From the NCBI GenBank assembly GCA_015499995.1, contig JADNRV010000004.1, positions 124,001 through 188,000 of the forward strand: a stretch of DNA of 64,000 bases. The letters run 5' to 3'. The DNA is from Flammula alnicola (Eukaryota > Basidiomycota > Agaricomycetes > Agaricales > Strophariaceae). Both the position numbers and the translations under genes were made by a program. The notes under the pieces are model-generated. The model saw only the letters and a list, made by a program, of their open reading frames with translations, was not told where the DNA came from and did not search any database. Positions 23,645-35,939 of the stretch are shown in pieces. Numbering within the stretch: position 1 is the stretch's first letter; every line of letters starts with the position of its first letter.

Positions 23645-24878
23645 TGTACGTGATCTCTCGGGGTGAGGGGGCCTAGTGATAATTTGGTGGATTGTATCTT
23701 GCGTTGTAAGGCCTAATTATTTTCCTTTATAGCGCAAAGTAGATGCTGGCATGTACATTTGAGGAGAACCTTGTAAGGAAGAATTTGTCGACTCCTAAGG
23801 GATTATCGAGGTTGCTGTGTTGCTGTGTTCCAAGAACTTCCGGGGTCTTGACATCCTTCGTCGTTAGCCAAAGTTGGTACTGTGTAGATGTAGATTTGAA
23901 CGTGCAATCGAGTATCCATGAGTGACCCAGGTAGAACAAGGCCGCTAGAGATAAAACAATGAAGGTTCATTTACCGAGTCAAGGCTGTCAAGCACAGAGG
24001 GTATTTACGTATTTACGTGTCATCGGCGTGCCACCATGCGTTCCTATTTTTACTTTACTTTGTTCACGAGTCTTCAAATGGGCACGAGAACCTGGCTTGT
24101 GGGCCCCGGCTTTGGGTGTCCGTGATTGCAATCTTCCCATGAATTCGCACCGAAGAACAATTAGGTACGGAAACAGGCGGAGCCCACAAAGATGTGTCAA
24201 GACTTATTGATCTCTGGAATGTGTGGGTGAAAAACCTATCGTAAATCTACCGCACTGTTGTTGTTAAGGAAGGGCTCATGCACGTTCAACAACTTCAACT
24301 TGGCCGCGTGACATTCAATATTTGAATAATAAATTCAGCGAACATATTTCTCGAAATTCTGTTCACCAAGTGTCATAAAGAATTAAATTTACGATCGAAA
24401 CTCGTGAACAGTACTTTAAAAAGCACTTGTAGAAAGTGGAAGTTCGATTTCAAGTACCTGAGGGCAAAAGCTGATCGTCATGAATCAGGCTGCCAATTTC
24501 TGATCTCATGGAGATCTAGTCGTAGCCCGTCACAGCTCGTTGATCGAGCGTGAGCCCTACCTTATGTATAGAGGACACAAGGACGTACGGAAGTGTCACG
24601 GAAATGGGTTGAACAATGAACGGGATATCCGTTGCATTTTCATCCAGGGTTGGATCGCCAGATTCACGACAAAAATGGAGAGATCTCAAGAAGCGATTTC
24701 TATCCTGTCCAAAGTATTGTTTAACAGCTCCAGAATGTTTCCCTAGGTCTTAGTGTATGAAGAATACCTCCGGGAAAGATCTAGCTAGTTTTCAGGTGCA
24801 TAGAACATTAATGGTGCGCAGTAATATCGAAACACAGATGTATCCACGCCAGTAACATTAAGGTGTGAAATATGACGA

Positions 24879-26671
24879 TCACTGTGATATAGTAAGGACC
24901 TTGCACATATTCTGAAGCGTTCGGGTTCTAATGCTATCGTCCTGGGGTTTTGCGACCCAGGGTATAAAGTGGCGAATGTACGAAGTTGCACCCTTCTGCC
25001 AACGATTTGGAGTTGTAACCTAAAAGGTAATCAAAAAGCGTTTCGCAAGAAGAATGTCTGCCATACTGTTTGATCTTTTCTTGTTTAGGAGCAAATGTGA
25101 CCACACCTGAATGTCGAGAGTTAGTCATGATAACTCGTATGGACTAGAGATGAGCCTACCGTCCGTATTCACAATATCAAAATTGTCTATGACCCTGCGT
25201 ACCAGCTTCACGACTTCTGGATGTGTTAAGTGCCGCTATGTCTGCTGTTGGCCTTGAGTAAGCAGAATAGAAAGAATGGAACATACCTCGCTCAATTGCG
25301 ACAGCCACACAGAGTCTGCAACGATACCTACTACTGCTGATGGATCCTATTGAACGTCAACCTCATCGCATAAGGTAACAGACGAATATCTTACCGTCAG
25401 GAGCAAGATATGCAGGAGAATTATTGACGGATAAAAAAAGCACTACGCAGGATGAGACGATGTTAAAAGGATAAAGTTTGTTTTCACCTGTGACTTCTCG
25501 GGTGATTCAGAAGTGGGTTTCGCAGAGCCCCTGATGCGAGCCAAAGCTTGTAGAGCCCATGCATGTACACCCAACGAGGAATCTGAGAGAACCGAATAAC
25601 GTGGAACAGACTCGGGGGGACGTATCTCACATGTGACGACCATTGAGATGGGCTTAAAGCCACAGCCAACACGCGTATGAAGATGGGACCGAGGGTGGAA
25701 TCGGAGAAGGATCCCAATCGAAAGCGCGGCCTGTTTTTACCTTTACTATTCCATTCCCAGACCTTATCAGAATCTCCATCGTAAGTGAATCGCGTATATT
25801 TTCCAGAATTTGATGTACCAGTTCCCTCTGCAGGAAAAGTCGCCAAAGCCCACGATTTAACTCGGTCGACTCCGGTCACAATCCAAATGGTACCGTTCGC
25901 AGTAGGCAGTTCACATGTGCTTTCGCTGTCACCGTTGAAATATTGATACCAAGCGACGGCCTGTTCCTTCACGTAGGGGTAAAATTTGGAAGGGTTGACG
26001 ATATTATGCACAGGAAAGTCGATTTCGAAACGTCAGCTCGCGAGGGAGCGGCTCTCGTTCTTCTTATTGGCGTCGCAAGTGACAATGAGGGAAATGTGCT
26101 TACAATGGTGAGTCTGATGTCGGAGATACCGTGATTCCTTCGCTGTCAATAATCGTTCCCGGAGGAAAGTAATCGGCAGTCACAACAATATCTTCCCTCA
26201 ACCTCCGGATAAGCCACGGAAAAGTTCTGTGGTAGCTTGTGTGGTTGAATGGCATGATTCAGAGGGCAAAACACATTGAAGCAGAAGTCAAAGACATCGC
26301 TTGGGAGGATGTAACCGACGTCACCTATGAGGGCCCCTTGTTCCAGATGTTCTTTGGGGCGTGCCAAGTTTCCTTCAATGTTGTATAGTCCAAAGCCGTT
26401 TCCTAACGGTAGAAGCGAACGAGCATAGGTTTCAGCTTCTCGATCCGGAGTTTCGACTGTACGATACACAGGAAAGCTGGTATCGCTCATGCCTTCACGA
26501 TAAGGACCTTGAATGGAGCCTGGACACTCATGTTTACTATGCTGGCGGCACCAAAGATGACATGAACTCACTATGACGGGAGATGCTTCCTTCCGAATCA
26601 GACGAGGAACCTGGTCTTCGCCCTTCCTCGCGCCCTGCGCCCAGGTGTAAGCCATGCAGAAAGGAATGCAT
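24879..26671 (-). pseudogene. Family B, copy B1, broken by frameshift and micro-inversion
   Basis: Exon 1 (from the ATG at 26671) encodes MHSFLHGLHLGAG and ends GSISRHS. A 50-nt intron leads to SIQGPYREGMSDTSFPVY, YARSLLPLGNGFGL and ALIGDVGYI. A frameshift follows NFSVAYPE near 26205. The next exon start (KVDFETSAREGAALVL) lies on the opposite strand in about 25998-26085, so a short piece containing the splice acceptor has been inverted. Downstream the gene resumes in order: FYPYVKEQAVAWYQYFNG, IVTGVDRVKSWALATFP, RVLAVALSPSQWSSHV, IILLHILLLT, then RWQKGATSYIRHFIPWVA and a stop at 24881-24879. Its divergent neighbour is family A copy A2. Confidence 0.78.
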
Positions 26672-27625
26672 GGTGCGCAGAAGAGAAATGCTTCGTCTTG
26701 ACTCAAGAGAGGAACTCAGAAAATATTGAATGGTTCAAACGTTCAAACGTTCAAGCTAAAGTCAAGCGTTGTCATGTTCAACTCCCTGTGAGATCCGATC
26801 GGGCGGACTAAATAACATCCCGAAAGGTTCTGTTCTCGGCCCGGCAACCGGTCACTCTACCTCCGTCCTAGAAATCAAGATTCTTTGAAGATTCTTAAAT
26901 AATTGTCCTGGAATTTCGTGTCAGTAGAAATCCTTTAAATAAAAATTTGAACAAGCAAACTGATGATGCAAAAATGGAAAAATTCTCCCAAGTATATTCC
27001 AAAATTGTCAAATCCGCCAGTGAAACGACATACGACATTTTCCTTGACAAAAAATCATTCCGTGTTCTCAAAGCCTGCCATCCAGGTCGCTCACTTAAAA
27101 GCGGCGCACCAACCTGTAATTTCATTATCAGTATGCTCAGTGTGATTTGGAGGTCAAAACCTTTACAATTTGAGGGTATTCAATAGAGCTAATTCACCTC
27201 ACGGAGTTGCTGAAAATTTCCACATAATGTTCTTCAGCTACATAAACGTAACAATTCGTGGAGAAAGGAGCACTTCCTCATTGGAATTGGACCGATTTTT
27301 ACAAGGCCGGCTGCAGTATTGCAGGTTGACATGCCTGTTATCATCCCCTTTTGTTGTCTATAAGGCAAGAATTTTGTAGGTTACTATGTACAGTCTGGTA
27401 TCGTTGCTTTAATTGAATAATCACATATGAGGTCCCTGGGGGTTCGATAAACTTAAGGTGAAACAGTCATATTGGGATTCGGATTTCTCACCACTTGTCA
27501 ATCTAACTTGACTTACACGCCGCTCGACAGCTCAAAACCAACTCACCTCAACTGCAACTTCCATCCTTGACTCGGTTTACCGAATTTACACTTGACCACA
27601 TCTCATTCAGCTCATTTTGGATTAC
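26672..27625. promoter_or_regulatory. Divergent intergenic region between B1 and A2
   Basis: About 950 bp separating the start codons of B1 (minus) and A2 (plus). Short open frames only, and I see no gene. The head-to-head A/B arrangement recurs at three other places, so the region probably holds both promoters. No specific site is recognisable. Confidence 0.4.
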
Positions 27626-29543
27626 ATGAAGAAAATCTTGAGCAGTATGTTTCCAACTTTCCCTATTATCAACGAAGTCAAAGGTCGCTCACTGTCTCCG
27701 CGGCCAATGCCAAGGTGTATTGCCCACTGGGAAAAGAAGGTCAGAAATCTGTTCATCTCCATAGCATGGCATGCTTATAGCGTATTTTTTTGCCACCAGA
27801 ACTTCGGGAGAGAAAACTGTCAGCAAGAATAACAACAACTTCAAGTCGAATAATCGGGATACTACAATGGCAGGCGATAATGTGTTCAAGGATATACGAG
27901 CTAGGGGGCATGTCACTATAAACTCCACCACTTTCGTTATGTCTGGGACTGGCAGGCAGCCTCAGAGTTCCCTTTGTAAGCCTCCTGTCTTCAAGTAAAA
28001 CAACATTGTTCCGATAATTTTGCAAGTCGCCATTCTGGAACAGGGCCCCTCCAAAGTGAGGGCGGAGGAAGGCTCGAGCACCACGGTAGGTGCGGATATA
28101 CATCTGCTTAAAATTCTACGCTTTACTCTTTCCCTTCACTCAGTCCGAAACCACAGCAGTCTCGTCGATACTTTCAGAAGGTAAGTTCTATGTAGTCGAA
28201 ATAACATTTATCTTCAATGGCATTTACCCCCATAGCAATGATAGCGACAGAGACTACAACTTCCCCGCTAATCGACGACAATGTAAATCAAGCAAGATCC
28301 GACCTCCCTCGATCTAGCTATTATAAGAATACTACTTCCGACGCAAGGAGTGGACGTTCTATCACTTCTATTCGTTCACTAGGTATGGATATGACCTATT
28401 CAATCGAACGACCTCAACGATTTATGAACCCCACCATAGAACCCTCAAGGTTCAAACATATCTCAATCACGATCATGGTACGGGATTTCTATCTTGTCCT
28501 TTACTGGCAACTGCTGAAGGCCGTACATTTAAGAATCTGAAAGACCACGTCTCTAAAGACATCCAACCACACGTCATCAGCCATATGAGGAGCAGGCTAT
28601 TCGATTCAGATACAGTTATTCCGCTCTGGACGCCTTCTTCATCCCATGAAAACAACTCTGTCTACGTCGGAGATGTCGGAATATTCAACGAGCATGGCGG
28701 TTTTGAAACCTTTTTCAACGTCCTCCGGACAGAGAAGGAAAATCGCCAGAACGGATACAGGCTACCTAGCAATTTTAAACCGTATGATAAAAACATATCC
28801 GAGCTTCAACTGCTTAGGGAATATCAACGAGCTGATTTCAAGGATGAGGTGACAAAAATCTCAGGATTTGAGATGGACTGGAAAAGGTCAGACGTCTTGT
28901 ATAGGACTAATAAATTGTGGCTTACATTCTATCGACGTCAAGTCCCAACGAGTCCCAATATTTGCTCAAAATCGATCTTCCTCCCAGCAAACACAAACGT
29001 ATCGACTGCTCAGCACTTTATATGATGCATGGATTTTTCAAGATTTATCTACGCACTTCTGATAAACTCGGCATAGAGCGGTACATGAGAGAACACCATC
29101 AGAGCTGGCGCGAGCATGTGGATGACATCACGGACACTCGGCTGCAAGACTGCCCCTTAGCACTCATTGTCGCTTCCTACCAGACAAAGTCTTGGTCTTT
29201 GGCAGCGGCCAATTGGCCTCCTTTCTCAAAAAAATCACCCGGTGCAACGTTGCGAAAAGCGGACAGAGACGGGGATGATTCAGATATGTATTTCTGGTCA
29301 AGCAGTGACCCCCGGTTAGTCCGGACAAAAAGTGCTCAACCTATTGTTGAGCTCCAGGATAGAGACGAAGAGACCGCAGCATGTCACTGCGTTGGCGTTC
29401 AGGCCACATTTGTTCAAGAGCAGAAGTCGTGGCCACTGTTAGGAGGATCTCTTAGAAGTAACAGAACGGTCAGACCAAACACCTCGGCTCTCACTTTACC
29501 TGCATATTTTCCCTTCCGTATAGACGAGGTCCAAGACAACTAA
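27626..29543 (+). CDS. Family A protein, copy A2 (5' exons possibly damaged)
   Basis: Family A layout: a short first exon (MKKILS, from 27626), a second small exon near 27715-27740, then exon 3 with the Asn-rich motif NNNNFKSNNRDTTMAGDN. Downstream come LKDHVSKDIQPHVISHMRS, VYVGDVGIFNEHGGFETFFN, an intron, and SALYMMHGFFKIYL, LIVASYQTKSWSLAAA, MYFWSSSDPR and ACHCVGVQATF, ending TAA at 29543. The second small exon is about two bases shorter than in A4 and A5, which would break the frame unless other splice sites are used, so this copy may be impaired. Function unknown. Confidence 0.62.
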
Positions 29544-29609
29544 ACATAAATTACATTGATTTGGCAACGCTATTACCTTACATCTATGAATACTTTCGCC
29601 AAAGAGAAC

Positions 29610-30505
29610 CATTAATATAAGACTCGATGTCTTTATTCACACCATCGAAATTGTCAATAACCCTGCGTATAAGCTTGACGACTATTTAGCATTAGTTCAT
29701 ATAAGAGATAGAAAAGATGTAATGTACTTTACTCAACTGCGAACACCGTGCAGAATCCGCAACCAACGCCGATGGTTCCTATTGAGGTCAAGATCGCAGC
29801 AAAAGAAAAAATGGTGTCGTCTTGTCAAGAGCAGAATGTGTAAGAGGATTGTCATGAACCAAAAAAGTCCTACGAAATGACAAGATTAGATATATTTTCA
29901 GCGTTAAAATTATGTCACTTGGCTTCGTCCGAAGTACCATTTGCAGAGCATTTGATGCAGGCCAAGGTTTGAACTCATGAACGTTGACCCAGCGATGGAG
30001 CCGAGAGGAAAGGAGAGTATTGCACAGAGTCAGGAGTTAGGCGCACACGTAGAAAGCCGTAGAAAGATAGCGCCGTTGTTGCCATCGGAAGAATGTTTTG
30101 TTCAATACAGTGGTCTGCATCTACCGCTGGGAATTTTCTGCATTGTATCTGAATCGCGTGGATTTTCTTATAGTATATCCGATGGTGGCGTGTTGAATGC
30201 AGGAAAAGTTGCCATAGGCTCATAGCCCAAGAACTGTCACGATCGACTACGGTAAAATAGACAGGCAAGCTATTGTCTATGCTCTCACGATATGGACTTT
30301 GAAGTGAGCCTAGAAATCTGTTCAGCAGTAGTCTCGAGTCAACTCTTCAAATTTGAAATAGATAGAAATAGATTCCGCAGACGCACCATGTCGGGAAACA
30401 TCCTCTTTGGCCCTCTTCCAACTTCTCGGACAAGGATTCTGCTCGTTTGAACTTCTGCTCGTTGTTCTCAGTACCGGGGTGTAAGCGACGGAGGGAGGAG
30501 GCCAT
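29610..30505 (-). pseudogene. Family B remnant (B') with central deletion
   Basis: The first exon starts at 30505 (MASSLRRLHPGTENNEQ) like other B genes. After the intron the frame reads GSLQSPYRESIDNSLPVYFT and jumps directly to VDRDSSWAM, a block that in intact copies lies several hundred codons further on. The IGDVG module and the SAREGA module are therefore missing. A C-terminal trace, VVKLIRRVIDNFDGVNKD, is found at about 29690-29640. The copy cannot be functional in its family form. Confidence 0.72.
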
Positions 30506-31770
30506 AGTATGAACTTGAAGAAGAGAAATAGCAAAGAAATAGCTCTTGTCGAAAGAGACCGTCACGGTGACGCGTTTGGATTGAAATCAATGAGTTGTAA
30601 CTTGTCACGCCCAACTTTGTTCAAGTGCTCCCGGTTTGCGGGGGCCCGCACGATCAATTGCCGCCCAGGAAAAGGCTAGATGGGTAGATTAGAATCATTA
30701 GATTCTATCAGCGGCTGTGCAGGGTCTTGTGTGCTTGTCCACACATTCCGTTCTTAGCCTGCGACGCTGTACCGCACGGCGTGCTCGAGAGTCGACACAT
30801 ATCCGAGCCCTCACTATCTCCACTTCGGTCAGATTGGACTGCACCACCGTCTGGAAAACAAAGTGGCTAAAGGGAAAACAATGGCCGCCCGTCTCCAAGT
30901 GAGAATGGACATTTACGTACATTTGCACTCTTTCTGTGTCATACACCCTAAATTTAAATACTTTCCGCACAACGAAAAAGAACAAAAGAATGTGCTTTAC
31001 CTCAGCCTGCATTGTGCAACTCTGGGCAAGCCAAGATCAAGCACAAACGTCCTGTTTGGTGCGAGCTTGTATACTCTTACATAATTTGTGGGCGTCAATG
31101 ACAGTGATGCTCTCACAAGTTCGCAAAGACGCGGAGAATATACTTAGAGGGAGCCCACGCAATATTTCAAGGATGTCTTTAGCAAATTGTGGCTAAAGAA
31201 CCTACCCACTGTCGCTATGGGACAATTTAAGAACCCACGAAATCAAGGCGGCGATGCACTTATTCAGTAGAAGTAGTATAGCACTAATACACAGCTTTAT
31301 TCACTCGCTGAACGCCGCATTCTGAGAGTATCGGATGGAAAAGATAACTATTGATTCAGATCTATGGGCGTACTTGGGCACCAGATACATGTACTTATGC
31401 CACCACTATACCGCCGTGTTTTGATAGGCACTTCCGGCCAAGTTGTTGGGTCATATAGGACCGAAATGCCGGAATCGTTTCCACACTAACGGCAACACGG
31501 AGTTTGATGACTCGCGCTGTCGTTGTAGTTTACGTAGGATGGCTCATCACAACGGCATGAAACAGTAACCGATCCCGAGTTCGAGTTCGACAAGTCCACC
31601 GAGACGGTTGGGTGGTACCTTTAGCCCTTCTGCGGCTCTCTCAGCCTCTCATCGCCAACCAGGTTCTAGAATGGCACATTTATCAGAATGAACAATAGTG
31701 GATTGGTAAATAGTGGTATCGAAAATGCAGTGATATCTCATATCCATCTAGAAATGAACTCGTATGATGC
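30506..31770. other. intergenic, no supported gene
   Basis: About 1.26 kb between the B' remnant and the 3' end of B2. Only short frames with no family resemblance. Confidence 0.5.
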
Positions 31771-34257
31771 TCACTCCGGTATCCAGAGAACCTTGCACAT
31801 ATTCTGAAGAACTGGGGCGTTAGGTTTCTCATCTGGTCGCTTGCCCACCCAAGGAAAAATGCGGGCGAAGGTTGAAGTCAAACCCCGCCGCTGACGACTT
31901 GGAGCTGCGATCTGAAGGAAATCAATAAAGAAAGGTTTTCTTAAAATGTAGGCGCGACGTACCAGCCCATTCTCACTAGGCTTTTTGGGAGTAAATGTTG
32001 CGATTCCTAGAGTGTGAAGGTAAGCATGATGGGACGCCAGATCGACCCAGTGACCTACCATCTGTATTCACAACGTCGAAGTTGTCTATCACTCTGCGGA
32101 CCAGTTGGATAACTTCGGGGTGGGTCCAAAGACGCTGCGGCTGTCGTTGGCTCCCATGATGAAGATATAGAAAATCTGACTTACCCCGTTCAACTGTGAG
32201 CACCACACGGAGTCTGCAACTATGCCGACCACAGCTGATGGATCCTATTTCACGTAAACATAATACCAAAAGAAAGAAAGGTTGATGTTGTACCGTCAGG
32301 AGCAAGATATGCAAGAGAATGATTGAAGGATGAAAGTAACCCTGACATACAAATAAAAAAGCGACGAGAGACAGCTAAACATTTCAACATTGGCTTTACC
32401 ACTGGGTCATCGCGGGAAGGCGGCTTTATGGTGCCCATTATACGAGCCAAGGCTTCTTGAAGCCGTGCTTGCAGACCCAGCGATGGAGCTGGGAGTACAG
32501 GGCAATTGCGAACACATTTGGGAGGAATGTACGCAACATGTCGCGACCACTGGGAAGGGTTCAGTGCTACGGAGAGCACACTTAGAAGGACGGCACCGAG
32601 GACACCATCAGAAAAGCGTCCGGCATCATACCATAGTGGCCTGCTTTGGCTGTCACCTTCCCAAGCTGAATTAGAATTTTCTTCATTGTATTTGAATCGC
32701 GTCTGTTTTTCGGCGTTCATCCCAACAATTTTCTGCGCCGGAAACGTCGCCATAGCCCAAGAATCGACCCGATCGACCCCCGTAATAACCCACAGCGTGC
32801 CGTTTGAGATGGGTGTCTCGGCAATTTCGCCGCTGTCACCGTTGAGCCACTGATACCAGGACGCGGCGTGTTCCTTCACGTAGGGGTATATCCGGGAAGG
32901 ATCGATGAGCTCTTCACGAGTAGCTCCAGTGGGAAGAATCAAGATTGCTCCTTCACGAGCCGAGGTGACAAACTCAACTTTTCTGTAAATGACTTTCAGC
33001 ACTGCTAGGTAAAATGAAGTGATATATGCATTACAGCGGGGAGTCCGATATTCGGGATACTTCGATCCCTTCAGTGGCCATGACCGTGCCAGAGGTAAAA
33101 TGATTTGAGACAGTGCGAACCTCCTCTGGGGATAAGGGTGGCTGAATTGGTGAAAAGTTCGGGGGCACCTCCTTCCTCTGGATGGGATGATCGGAGGGGT
33201 AGAGCACGTTAAAGCAGTAGTAAAAGCCACCGTTCTCGTTCATATACCCAACGTCGCCGATGCAGGCCCCTTGGTTCAAATGAAACTTCGGCCGTGCTAT
33301 GTCACCTTCGATATGGTGAATGCCAACCCCATTCCCCAAAGACAGAATGGATCGAGCGTATACCCCAGGTGTTCGAAACTGGGTCTTGACCGTGCAATAG
33401 ACAGGAAAGCTGGTATCTATGCCCTCACGGTGGGGACCTTGAATTGAGCCTATAAATTTGTATTCAGTATTCTGAAGATATGCAGCATGAATAGTGATGT
33501 GCCGGCTCCGGCCTGAGGCCAGAAGCCGAGCCAAGCCGGGCCCAAAGAAGCCGGGCCAAGCCGGGCCAAAGGTATTGGCCTGGAGGCGGCTTTGGCCCGG
33601 CCTGAAGTTTTGAAAAGCCCGAGCCGTCGGCCCAGGCCGGGGCTTTCTGCAGAATTTTTGTTGAATTTAAACGGAGAAAAATTGACCTTTGAGTAACCAA
33701 AACTCACTTTTTGTACTGTACTTTCACGAAAGTTTAGTCTAATAATAGTTTTAAAGTCAGTTTGATGATGACTTGATCGTGTGGTAATGTGGCCATGCAT
33801 TGACGGACAAGTCCGGCTGAGTTTGAAATACCATCAATGTTCATTTTGGTTGCGAAAACAGGTTGCAGGTGGTATTGCACATTGACAACATGCCTTAGGC
33901 ACCCGTATATTAGTTAAATATGTAGTTTAGAGTTGCATCTATGTGTAGATATCAAAATATATTTATTATATTATGTTTTAGCTAATTTGTCAGCAAAGCC
34001 CCGGCTTGAGCCAAAGCCGGGCCGGGCCAAGCCTGATTTCCGGCTTTTGGCCCGGCTCGTGATTTGACCAAGCCTGAGCCACCCAAAGCCGGGCCAAAGC
34101 CGCGGCTTTCAGGCCAAGCCGGAGCCGGCACATCACTAAGCATGAAAACAGACGCACTATGACGGGAAAAGCTTCCGTCCGACTCGGACAAGGAATTTGA
34201 CCTGCGGTCCTCATCGCGACCAATACCCAGGCGAAAATTCCTCAGAAAGGAGGTCAT
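31771..34257 (-). CDS. Family B protein, copy B2, with a transposon in intron 1
   Basis: Exon 1 (34257-34158) encodes MTSFLRNFRLGIGRDED and ends GSFSRHS. Intron 1 (34157-33450) is 708 nt because it contains a 647-bp transposable element; without element and duplication it would be 53 nt, like other B copies. Exon 2 onward reads GSIQGPHREGIDTSFPVY, ACIGDVGYMNENGGFYYCFN, KVEFVTSAREGAILILPTGA, IYPYVKEHAASWYQWLNGD, WVITGVDRVDSWAMATFP, LSVALNPSQWSRHVAYIPP, a short hydrophobic exon IILLHILLLT, AVVGIVADSVWCSQL and VIQLVRRVIDNFDVVNTD. It ends at 31771 after APVLQNMCKVLWIPE. The frame appears intact. No catalytic domain is recognised; this resembles a large uncharacterised agaricomycete family with GPYREG and IGDVG blocks. 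Confidence 0.75.
33492..34138. mobile_element. Non-autonomous hAT-type element, 647 bp, with 8-bp target-site duplication
   Basis: Both ends begin with the inverted sequence TAGTGATGTGCCGGCTCCGG, and the termini are GC-rich with repeated AAGCCGGGCC-like units. The element is flanked by a perfect direct repeat AGCATGAA (33484-33491 and 34139-34146). An 8-bp duplication plus this kind of end is typical of hAT transposons. The AT-rich centre has no transposase. It lies inside intron 1 of B2. Confidence 0.9.
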
Positions 34258-34591
34258 AACGTTTGGGACAGAAATGCCGCGTGCTGATGAAGGATGGTAC
34301 AATTCGAGAATGGTCGTAACACCATATGTTTTCCACAAAATATCTATATTATAAAACGACATGGGGGACAAGTTACGTAAGACATAACTTATGTCATACA
34401 CAAACGAGTGGCGGTGCACTTACGCGTCAAGCCGATTTGGAATCGATGGGCGGTCTAGCAGGTCTAGCCGATGCCTGGCGCATACGGCTCGATCTCGCAC
34501 GCGCAGGTCTCGCCGTCTCGCGTCCACTACTGCACATCTCTGGGTCACGGGTAAGGGGTGCTAAACATGGGCCAGGGTTCCCGGTATGCAA

Positions 34592-34680
34592 GTAGGAGTC
34601 CTATGCATGGGTAGGTGTACTATGCATAGCCCCATGGGTAGGGGTACTATGCACAGGTAGGAATACTATGCATGGGGTAC
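34592..34680. repeat. Short minisatellite
   Basis: About four imperfect copies of a GTAGGNGTACTATGCATGGG-like unit of about 20-27 bp. It lies between B2 and A3. Confidence 0.7.
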
Positions 34681-34863
34681 AGCTACAGGTATTACTATTA
34701 CTTCCATTGGTTACTTCTTGCAAGTTTTTCTGCTTTAATTTAGTTGGAAATCAAATTAGACAATTCTTTCCATTCAGAGTGTAGCAATCTGTTGAGTAGT
34801 TTAATGACACATATTTTGAACTCTTTTCAAGGATCAAGCTCAAGATTTACAAACATTGAAAGA

Positions 34864-34891
34864 CCGTGCGAAGCACGGGTCCACAGTCTAG
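34864..34891 (+). mobile_element. Candidate Helitron 3' terminus
   Basis: A perfect 6-bp-stem hairpin (CCGTGC, loop GAA, GCACGG) is followed after nine bases by CTAG and then T. This is the usual 3' end of Helitrons (hairpin, then CTRR, inserted before T). The 5' end (TC...) is not identified, so the extent and orientation of the whole element are open. Confidence 0.5.
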
Positions 34892-35939
34892 TATTATTTA
34901 CATTTATAATCTTTGTGCTCACCCACCGGTTTTGTCATGTTCAACTTCGCTTAAGTGAACGTGAGATTGATCCTATATATTATCTAATCGATCATTGCCG
35001 AATTCGAACTTGGCAACTTTGTTACAATTGTTACAATATATGACATCTACCTATGCTTACAGGAAGCTAAGGTTACTAAAGTAATAACCTCGATAGACCG
35101 TTTGTATATAAAATTGGTAGTCTGAAGAAAAAGAAGATGTCGCTAGTGCCGGGTGCATCAAAAACCCTGTGGGAAAAGCTACCGGTCTGCGGATAGAAGT
35201 GTATGTATGCAAATGGGCTCGGGACGGTTCAGGTGAGGGAGAGTCAATGGCAAGGGAAAAGTTGGACGTGACTGGGAGAGGGTAAAGGTTTGTGATGGGA
35301 ACATGGTCCTTGCTTGTTAGTGCACACAGGCTGTCAATGTCAATAATGTCATCACCGCCTTTTGTTGTCTATGTACAAGGGAAGCACGTCCCGGCATCGT
35401 CGTTCAATTTTACTGGACTCCTGGGAGCTCTGTGGGTGAACCAAGTAAGTATATTGGATTTTCAGATTCCATCGTTACATAATACAACAGAGTTTGGCAC
35501 GCGAGTCAACGACTCGGACTCAGATTCGCTTGCCATTAGGACTCCTTTTCTTACCTATTACCTCAGATTTTGCCATAAAGTTTACTGGTATATATACTCC
35601 TTCTGTATGGAACCCCTGAATCTGCAGACAGAAAGCGGTATGTCTTCGACTCGTCCCTTTTCAAGTCATTGAACGTCCCTCATGGTTCAGCATCCGAAAT
35701 GGGGCCCTCTGTTAATGCAAGGTTGGATACCGCTGGTCTACACCACTCTTATCTTGTTCTTATCTGTCTCCCAGACCATCTTCCGCAAAGAAAATTACGA
35801 CCCTCAATCGCAAGAACGACGAGATGAGCAACATCAATGCTAGTCCACATACAGAGCATACTTATTCGGCAAGGTTGAACACTCCTCCCTTTTGCATAGA
35901 TCGGTAATTCATACGAGCTTTTGCTTATTTTTCTCGCAG

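Larger units (their letters stand above)
18905..24150. repeat. Segmental duplication, copy 1 (inverted)
   Basis: This segment is the reverse-orientation counterpart of 37650-42178, 47830-52980 and, more diverged, 58230-62300. It carries HELL1, a conserved unassigned region (22500-20600) and a GPALPP1-like remnant (about 19600-20520). Shared landmarks include AATTATAGAGA near the outer boundary, the ATG|GTGAG splice site near 19674, and the terminal HELL repeats. Boundaries are approximate because the flanks fade gradually. Confidence 0.75.

Noticed and set aside
34592..34680. Possible CRISPR-like array
   Set aside because: Units are contiguous and imperfect without unique spacers, and the genome is fungal; it is a minisatellite.
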